Of a stretch of DNA of 22,514 bases, positions 16,282 through 22,514 are shown one piece after another. Below the pieces are notes generated by a model. The model was given only the letters and a program-made list of their open reading frames with translations, did no database searches and was not told the DNA's origin. Source of the DNA: Stentor coeruleus. Taxonomy: Eukaryota > Ciliophora > Heterotrichea > Heterotrichida > Stentoridae. The position numbers and the translations under genes are program-made. Each line of letters starts with the position of its first letter. The first letter of the stretch is position 1. The stretch spans positions 1-22,514 of the forward strand of contig MPUH01001161.1 in assembly GCA_001970955.1 (NCBI GenBank). The letters are read 5' to 3'.

Positions 16282-18930
16282 ATGTCAGGGAAAGCCCTAT
16301 CTAACAGTGTAAGCAAACCTCCAGAAATTGACAGCGGCAATTCTTCAGCTAATAAAAAGGCTGATAAATTCTCTAGATCTCCTAAAAGAGGAGATAATAT
16401 CAAAGATAGTAGTCCTGATTGCAAAGAGAAAACGAAATCAATGAATCGATTTCAAAAACCTCCTCTTGACAGTAAGGACCCTGAATTGCCTAAGCCACCT
16501 CCAGTTTCTCGTCACGACTTTGTGAAGGAAAACATTGAACGAGTCAAAAGAATTTCTACAGAACAAAATCTCCCTGAAGAAAAAGTCTCTGAAATACTCG
16601 CCAGTGAATCTTCAGAAGCTAAATTAAGCCAAATCCCTTTTAAGCAAAAAACCTCTAAAAGGTCAAGCTTAGATAGACCTTCAGATCAAAGTCCTGCATT
16701 AACACTACATACTGAAGAATCTCCACAGTTAATAAAAGATCTTGATACTTTAGATAAAATAGGTAAAGGCTACACAAATAAACTCAAAAACCTTGAAGTA
16801 AAAGATATCGCAATTGAAGAGATGCTGAAACCAAAAGAATCTTATGAAAGAGTTCAAATCTTAGAAGAAGAGAAAAAACTTAATTTTAGGAGAAACTCAG
16901 CATCAAAAGTAAAAATCGAAAGAGTTGAAAAATCTCCTGCTAAGCGTAATACGTCAAAACCACCTGAAAGGTCTATAGTCAATGAGATTGTTACAGCAAA
17001 GCTTAAAAGTCAAGAGGTTCTTGCTAAAAAATTCACTAAAGAGTTTGAAAAAATAATAAAAGATCTCGAACTTCAAAGTGACGAAATTGATCTTAATAAT
17101 ACTAAAACAATATTATCCAAACTAGAATTTATCAAAAACGAACCAGGGTCATCAGCTTTTGATAACGAAGTAATTCAGGTGGATAAGCTTTGGAAAGTAC
17201 TTGGAGGTATAACAACAATTAAATCTATGAATCTTTTAAACATGTGCTTGATTATTATGAACCTATATAAATCTAACAGTTCATTAGTAGAATCAAATAA
17301 TGAAAATAATAAAGTTTCAACAATGGCATCTGAGGTACAAGTTTATTCTCAAGAAGAAGCTATAAAAATTCATAAAACTTTTTTAAGTTTTTACCAAAAT
17401 CGAAGACTTGACTCTAAAAAACGTAAACCAGAAGAAAATACAGTAGAAGAATGTTCATTTAAACCGAAAATCAACTCAGAAAGCGAATTTCTTGCTTATG
17501 ATACAAGGGATAAACTTGGATATATTGGTTCAATGAAACGTGATGAATATATCAACCAAAAAAAACAGGATATTGAGCAAAAGCGTGAAAAAATCAAGAA
17601 TAAAAAAGAAGAAAAAGAGTTATCTGAATGTACATTTAAGCCTCAATTAAATGCTTCATTTAATAAAACTGTTCCTAATGAAGCTATGAATAACAACAAC
17701 ATAGAAAAACCATTAGTAATAAAAGAACGGTTGGCTAAAGCACAGAGTCCTGAGAAATTGCTTAAGGATCAGCCAGCTGAAGAAAAAAAAAGGACCCTAA
17801 GTAAAAATCGATTGAGTCCTAATAAAACTCATCAATTTATAGAAAAACCAGAAGATAATATTGAAGGATGCTTCCATCCAAATTTAGATAAATCAAAGGT
17901 AAAAGAACAAACTGACGGATTTTATAGTGAAAAAGTTCAAAAAGAGATTCAAAGGATGCGAAAAATTCGAGAAGAAAAAACTAAGAAAAATGAAAAAATT
18001 GAAAGTTCTCCAATAAAGGCTCATAAACGTACTAATTCCTGTGCTGAAAATAAGAAGAAAGATCCTTCACCTATGAAAAACATAAGTTTCGTAAGCTCAG
18101 CCAGCAATCAAAATCGCCCAACAACTGCAAATATAAATAAGATAAGCAATAAGGTTAAAAAATCTCCAGAAAAGGTTAAAAATAAAAAAATCACTTCTGC
18201 AAAGCCTAAAGACAGTAGCGAAAGTGATAGAAAGTCTGATGAAGAAATTTCCTACGAAAAGCAAGAAAACTTTGATAAAAATCAAAATTTTATCCCTTAT
18301 AATGACGTTGAAGTTGTAGAAAATTCTGAGGAAAGCAATGAAAAAACTATAATTGTTAGAGCAGTTATTGATGAAATAAAAAGCGAATTACCTCAACCTG
18401 AAGCAAATAATTTTGGAGTTAAGATTAAAGACAAACAATCTGATCATAATTTGGAAATTGGAACTGCTTCTGATAAGGCTAATGCTGAAAATAGTTTTCA
18501 TATACAAGAAAATTATAATATAGGCCTTGAAGATTTAGAGGCTAAGCTACATAATGAGAAAGGAATTGATGAGATAAAAAGTGATGAAGGCACTCAATCA
18601 TTTAAAGATAGCAAAAGCGATGTAAAAGGAAAAGTTGAGGTTAAAGACGAAAACTATAAGGATAGAGAGCCAGATAGTACAAGTGAGAAAGAAAAACCAA
18701 TTATATTTATTGAGGAAAATAAAAATCAAACTTTTGAAAACCAAAGTGAAAAAACAAAAGAAGAAAAAAAAGATAGCATTACTGAAAATGCAATTAAAGA
18801 GGATTCAAAGGGTGAAACAACAACTTTTTTTACAACAGAAAAGCAGCAAGAACTTCTTGCTTTTATTAAATCTCACAATCTCTCTATGGATTCCTATGAA
18901 AAACTCAAAGAGATTTTCATAAGTAAGTAG
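16282..18930 (+). CDS. Large charged, mostly disordered protein with C-x-F-x-P motifs
   Basis: The 882-residue protein is extremely rich in Lys, Glu, Ser, Asn and Asp, starts at the first ATG and ends in TAG. Residues 1-240 are basic and Pro/Ser-rich with many SP sites (FSRSPKRG, VEKSPAKR), likely phosphorylation targets. A more ordered helical segment lies at about 235-345. Three related motifs follow, EECSFKPKIN (about 390), SECTFKPQLN (about 448) and EGCFHPNLD (about 528), separated by Lys/Glu helices. Further basic SP-rich sequence leads to an acidic Glu/Lys tail (about 690-850) and a short helical C-terminus (QELLAFIKSHNL). C-x-F-x-P-x-[IL]-[ND] units recur in uncharacterised protist proteins, and I cannot assign a function. 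The composition suits a microtubule- or cortex-associated scaffold, but that is inference. Confidence 0.82.
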   Translation: MSGKALSNSVSKPPEIDSGNSSANKKADKFSRSPKRGDNIKDSSPDCKEKTKSMNRFQKPPLDSKDPELPKPPPVSRHDFVKENIERVKRISTEQNLPEEKVSEILASESSEAKLSQIPFKQKTSKRSSLDRPSDQSPALTLHTEESPQLIKDLDTLDKIGKGYTNKLKNLEVKDIAIEEMLKPKESYERVQILEEEKKLNFRRNSASKVKIERVEKSPAKRNTSKPPERSIVNEIVTAKLKSQEVLAKKFTKEFEKIIKDLELQSDEIDLNNTKTILSKLEFIKNEPGSSAFDNEVIQVDKLWKVLGGITTIKSMNLLNMCLIIMNLYKSNSSLVESNNENNKVSTMASEVQVYSQEEAIKIHKTFLSFYQNRRLDSKKRKPEENTVEECSFKPKINSESEFLAYDTRDKLGYIGSMKRDEYINQKKQDIEQKREKIKNKKEEKELSECTFKPQLNASFNKTVPNEAMNNNNIEKPLVIKERLAKAQSPEKLLKDQPAEEKKRTLSKNRLSPNKTHQFIEKPEDNIEGCFHPNLDKSKVKEQTDGFYSEKVQKEIQRMRKIREEKTKKNEKIESSPIKAHKRTNSCAENKKKDPSPMKNISFVSSASNQNRPTTANINKISNKVKKSPEKVKNKKITSAKPKDSSESDRKSDEEISYEKQENFDKNQNFIPYNDVEVVENSEESNEKTIIVRAVIDEIKSELPQPEANNFGVKIKDKQSDHNLEIGTASDKANAENSFHIQENYNIGLEDLEAKLHNEKGIDEIKSDEGTQSFKDSKSDVKGKVEVKDENYKDREPDSTSEKEKPIIFIEENKNQTFENQSEKTKEEKKDSITENAIKEDSKGETTTFFTTEKQQELLAFIKSHNLSMDSYEKLKEIFISK

Positions 18931-19884
18931 CTTGCCTTATACTAAAATCTTTAAGGATAATTAGAATAACTATGACGAGCTTAAAATAATGTTTATTAAA
19001 TAAATGAACAATTTTTTAAATTATTTCAGAATTCAGATAGGTATTATTCAGAAGCCTTAATTTAAATTTAGATAACATAAATGAAAAGATTTTAAGATTC
19101 CAAAAGTTATTAAAAAATTTTATAGCCTCTAAATTTTTTTCAAGTATCAAAAATATACTTAAAGAAAAACAGATTTTTATTTGATCTAGTCTACAAATAA
19201 TTTTTACCTGTAATAATAATAACTTCATAAAGCTTTAATTAAGTTACATACTCTAAAACAAAATCTTAGAGGAAAAAATTACTGCTCTCTATCTTCAGTT
19301 TTAAAATGATATGAACAAAAATAGGGTATATCATAATAAAATATCTAGAGTAAAATCATTCACATTACTGAAAATGATTTAATGATATTCAAATTCAGTA
19401 TTACCTAATTAGTTATAGTCGAGGTCAGCATAGTAAATTATTTACATTAAAAATATATTATCGTATTAAACATAAAATATTTTAATAAAATTTAGAAATT
19501 GATATGAGTAAAAAAACTAAAAAGAGTAACTTACTTGCAAAACTGAAAGTGATCCCTATAAAAAATTACATGCTTATTTTACCTAATCTAATAAGAAAAT
19601 CTTATACAGAAAATAAAAATTTTTTTGTTGTAAGATAATTGTAATTCCTTGCCAGATATATTAGACATTTCTTGCCACATTCTTGTCTAGTAAAAACTAT
19701 TTTAATCGAATATTAGATACAAAGCATTAATGGATTAGGACCTTAAAAAATCTCAATCATCTTATAGTAAAGCAATAATATACCTACTTTATCTTTAAAA
19801 TCTTACAATTTAAATGTTAAAATTCTATCATCTTAGTCTTTAATCTTATTTTAAAATTACTAAAGATAACTATATTATAAATTT
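18931..19884. other. Long AT-rich spacer
   Basis: This is the longest unexplained spacer. It is very AT-rich with no recognised gene relic or RNA gene. A 44-codon frame at 19504-19638 (+, MSKKTKKSNLLAKLKVIPIK) begins with ATG and ends in TAA. It could be a small basic peptide but has no supporting evidence. A 70-codon minus-strand frame at 19016-19228 is low-complexity and probably chance. TATATTATAAATTT precedes the next gene. Confidence 0.45.
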
Positions 19885-21648
19885 ATGATGATGGATGAGA
19901 TAACAGCTGACTTAATAGGCATTCCTAAAGGCAATAAGACTCTTGCTGCAGCATTTAAAGAAATTGGGCTAGTAAAAGAAGCTTTTGAGAGATCAAGTCG
20001 TATTGAATCAAAAATTATTGCAAATGAAATCGCAATATCTGATTTACAGTCCAAAGTAAAAATATTGCCAACAACATCTTATGTAGACTCAAAGGTAGAA
20101 AAACTCCGCAATACAATTGACGTCATGGTTAANTTGCCAACAACATCTTATGTAGACTCAAAGGTAGAAAAACTCCGCAATACAATTGACGTCATGGTTA
20201 AAGTAAAGCTTGAAGAGTACACAGCACATGTTATGCATGAAATCTCCAGAAAAACTAACGAAATTGAAGTTAAAAAAGCTTTAGAAACAAAAGTTAATTG
20301 GACAAACTTTAACGAGCTTAAAAACATTTACAGTTCAATGAATCTAAAGCTTGATACCCACGTTGATGTTGAATTTGAAAACTTTAAAAGCCGTGTTAAC
20401 GAAGAAATAAAAAAATACCAAGAAAAAGTTATAGAAAATCAGCAGGCAGTAAGTAATCATCTTCGAAGTTTATATTATAAATTTGAAATCTTAGAGGAAA
20501 AGGTTCAAGAAGTCCTTGCTGATGAAGATCCGAGCGATTATATAAATGAAAGTGATAACGAGTTTGACAGAATGCTAACGGATTTAGAAAAAAATGTTAT
20601 CCCTAATTTACCTGACTCAAGTCAACTTTCGAAAGCATTACCAGAAGAACCACAAAAGCTAAATCCTCAAAAACCTATAGAGGTTCCAGTAAGTGCTATG
20701 AAAAAACCTGAAGTATTTATGCCGATGTCTAGAAACCAAGCACGAAAAGTAACACTGAAAGATTCAAAAAGTCCATTAACTGGATTTGTTGAGACTGCTA
20801 AAGAAGATCGGAAATCTGTTGACCTTTTTCATGAATCTTTTTCTGTAATGAATCGAAAAAGTAATCAGGATATGTATACAAGAAAAAGTAGTGTTACTAG
20901 TACAATTGGAAGTGGAGGGATTAAAAAACTCGGTAGAAAAATTGCAGTGATGGAAAAAGAAATCTTTGAAATTTTTGATTATATCAAATGCTTTAGTCAG
21001 AAATTTATGCATATTGAAAATGAAACAAAGAATATCCATTCTCAAATTGAAAGCATTAATAATAAATGCATTTCTATGGAGGGTTTCGAGAAAACTATGG
21101 AGCAAAATTTCGTAAGTAGGCTCCGCATTAAAGATATGCAAAACCAAGTAAAAAAAAATAATGTCCAAATTGAAAAAATTCCTGACGATAACTTAACAAA
21201 GCTTTCCAAAGAAATAGGAGAAAAGAACAAAAGAATAGTACAAATGGAAAATTGCTTAAAATACCTATTAACTGAAGTAGATTACCTAAAGCACAATCAA
21301 TCTGCTAAGCTCAAAGATGTGAAGGAATCCCTTTTGACTCTTAAACGCGATAAAAAAATCCAAGATCGTGAAGTTAATACACTTAAAAACAATTTAAGCA
21401 ATTTAGAAAAAATATCTGAAAATTTGCCCCAAAAAAATGATGAAGTTTACCAGAACCTTGCATCATCTTCAAATATAAATCAAGATTTAAACTTATTTGC
21501 CAAACCTAGAAGAAAAAGCCAAGATAATGTCAAAATTTTCAAAGAAGACAGAATACGTGGTAGTTCAATTGATTTAAGTAAGACTCTAACTTATAGAATA
21601 GGGGCAACGCCTAAAGTTCTCATAAATACAAAAAGCAATTTTACATAA
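19885..21648 (+). CDS. Coiled-coil protein, with an in-frame duplication at an assembly gap
   Basis: The frame encodes 587 residues including one undetermined residue at the N at 20133. The ATG at 19885 is followed by two more Met codons, so the exact start is uncertain by two or three residues. Long heptad-like segments at about 28-110, 115-225, 355-430 and 435-525 predict coiled coils. Pro/Ser-rich linkers lie at 240-345 (EEPQKLNPQKPIEVP, RKSVDLF) and a basic Ser-rich tail at 535-587 (RRKSQ). I recognise no enzyme domain. The unit LPTTSYVDSKVEKLRNTIDV appears twice, directly flanking the N. If the duplication is an assembly artefact the true length is 564 residues. A structural role (basal body, cortex or fibre) is plausible but unproven. 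It ends in TAA. Confidence 0.82.
   Translation: MMMDEITADLIGIPKGNKTLAAAFKEIGLVKEAFERSSRIESKIIANEIAISDLQSKVKILPTTSYVDSKVEKLRNTIDVMVXLPTTSYVDSKVEKLRNTIDVMVKVKLEEYTAHVMHEISRKTNEIEVKKALETKVNWTNFNELKNIYSSMNLKLDTHVDVEFENFKSRVNEEIKKYQEKVIENQQAVSNHLRSLYYKFEILEEKVQEVLADEDPSDYINESDNEFDRMLTDLEKNVIPNLPDSSQLSKALPEEPQKLNPQKPIEVPVSAMKKPEVFMPMSRNQARKVTLKDSKSPLTGFVETAKEDRKSVDLFHESFSVMNRKSNQDMYTRKSSVTSTIGSGGIKKLGRKIAVMEKEIFEIFDYIKCFSQKFMHIENETKNIHSQIESINNKCISMEGFEKTMEQNFVSRLRIKDMQNQVKKNNVQIEKIPDDNLTKLSKEIGEKNKRIVQMENCLKYLLTEVDYLKHNQSAKLKDVKESLLTLKRDKKIQDREVNTLKNNLSNLEKISENLPQKNDEVYQNLASSSNINQDLNLFAKPRRKSQDNVKIFKEDRIRGSSIDLSKTLTYRIGATPKVLINTKSNFT
20065..20201 (+). repeat. Exact 68-base duplication flanking a single N inside the coiled-coil gene
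   Basis: Bases 20065-20132 recur exactly at 20134-20201 with one N at 20133. The offset is 69 bases (23 codons), so the frame survives. Copies without a single mismatch meeting at an N are typical of unmerged contig overlaps. A short AAAGTAAA at 20053-20060 and 20200-20207 leaves open a real tandem repeat of about 78 bases that the assembler failed on. Confidence 0.88.
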
Positions 21649-22514
21649 ATGCAACTTAACTTTTTATATAGAAATTTTGATAATGATAAAAATATATTAT
21701 GCTGAAACTTAAGCTGTAGGAGAAGTTGCTAATGAAGTTTAAAGCATCATTTTGATAATGGATTTGCCCAAATCATGTTTGGAATTTGTGATGGAAAATC
21801 TTTTCTTGAAGTTAATTAGATAATCAGTTCTTAACATATTTTTTTTGAAATATGATTTAGAAAAAGAATTCAAAAAGATGTTTTTTAATAATTAGAAGGA
21901 ATGCTTAATTCTAAGAACACTGAACGGAAATTCATAGTCTAGGAGCTGTTATACTTATATTGGTAAGAGTTATGTTTAATTTTAGTAAAGTAAAATATAA
22001 TGGAGTTTTGATTGATATTTATATATATTTGAATTGCGTAAATATATTGCTTTAAGGATAATTAAGTATAATAAAATATATCTAAAGTTATATGTGATAA
22101 ATTTTAAGTTTTGGATTTGTGTTTTAAATTAATTATTTTAATAAAGTTTTATTATAAAATAAGTACTTCAGGATATCAAAATACATGAATCAAGCATTTA
22201 GAAACAAAAGGCAAGAAGGAAGAATAAAGGAGAGATTAGTATTGTCATGATTTAAGTGAAAATGAATCATGTCTTAATTATTATATTTATGGGAATCATA
22301 AAGCCAACTGAGTAGAACCTTTACTAGAGTGCAAAGATCCATTTCAAAGTAAAAACCAAAAAAAACTATAATTATTAATTATTTTAATGCGATTAGAAGG
22401 CATTTAAAAATGTGTCCATCAATAAAAGGGGATAAGTTGTCAAGAATTCAAGCATTATCAGATAAAACTCAGTAAACCTCTCTGCAATATTATTTTCCTT
22501 ATGAAAATATATCA
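21649..22514. other. 3' spacer with a possible PP2C-like relic and unassigned sequence
   Basis: No intact gene is visible up to the window end. At about 21755-22010 the plus strand reads in changing frames as GFAQIMFGICDG, then EKEFKKMFFNN, then SLGAVILILV followed by a stretch ending NGVLI. These follow the order of PP2C phosphatase motifs (FGVCDGHG; SGSTAVxVLI; NVGDSRAVL) but are heavily degraded. Around 22225-22370 another hydrophilic coding-like frame has several stops. An ATG at 22410 opens only 16 codons. No assignment is firm. Confidence 0.35.

Noticed and set aside
14302..18930. 15-16 base introns typical of heterotrichs
   Set aside because: All main frames read through without a stop or break in domain order, so there is no need to invoke introns; an in-frame 15-base intron cannot be fully excluded.
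20776..21168. 130-codon minus-strand frame inside the coiled-coil gene
   Set aside because: Antisense shadow of a Lys/Glu/Asn-rich coding region; its Phe/Ile/Asn/Cys-rich product looks like complementary-strand artefact.
1..22514. tRNA, rRNA, CRISPR arrays, telomere repeats
   Set aside because: No cloverleaf with a T-loop GTTCRA core, no rRNA-like block, no spaced repeat array and no telomeric repeat run was seen while reading both strands; short or divergent RNAs could still be missed.

Overview
The window looks like macronuclear DNA of a heterotrich ciliate, most like Stentor. The DNA is strongly AT-rich, and uninterrupted eukaryotic-type genes sit in even more AT-rich spacers. The standard genetic code fits: every Trp I checked is TGG, and all eleven genes end in TAA (8) or TAG (3). 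The gene families are eukaryotic (RING/B-box, MORN, NEK kinase, C2-kinase). None of the genes needs an intron to stay open. The species assignment is inference.

Layout. 578-2284 (+) is a RING/B-box/kelch protein. It converges on a coiled-coil protein at 2787-3320 (-), and the spacer between them holds a decayed nuclear cap-binding protein 20 gene (-). 3321-4798 holds a decayed Merlin/IS1595-type transposase (-). 4799-5707 (+) is an acylated MORN-repeat protein. 6532-7701 (-) is a NEK-type kinase with DLN in place of DFG. 8311-8873 (+) is a decayed C2-domain/XYPPX protein gene. 9236-9718 and 9748-10329 (+) form a tight pair: a small RING-like protein and an unknown protein. 11060-11930 holds a second Merlin relic whose two halves lie in opposite orientations. 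12485-13204 (+) is an alpha/beta hydrolase. 13762-14280 and 14302-15654 (+) form a second tight pair: a small acylated protein and a C2-kinase whose catalytic motif is HSD instead of HRD. 16282-18930 (+) is a long charged protein with C-x-F-x-P motifs. 19885-21648 (+) is a coiled-coil protein interrupted by an assembly gap.

No operon-like pathway is visible. Several products (two kinases, two RING proteins, two MGxCC-acylated proteins, MORN, coiled coils) suggest signalling, membrane-cortex and cytoskeletal roles, but they need not work together.

The main discovery is in the spacers. They contain readable gene relics that an ORF caller misses: two Merlin-family DDE transposases, one apparently split by an inversion; a CBP20 pseudogene; a C2/XYPPX pseudogene; and weaker candidates (PP2C-like and unidentified). 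The two single-N gaps are each flanked by exact direct duplications (57 and 68 bases). They are probably assembly junctions, or short tandem repeats the assembler could not resolve.
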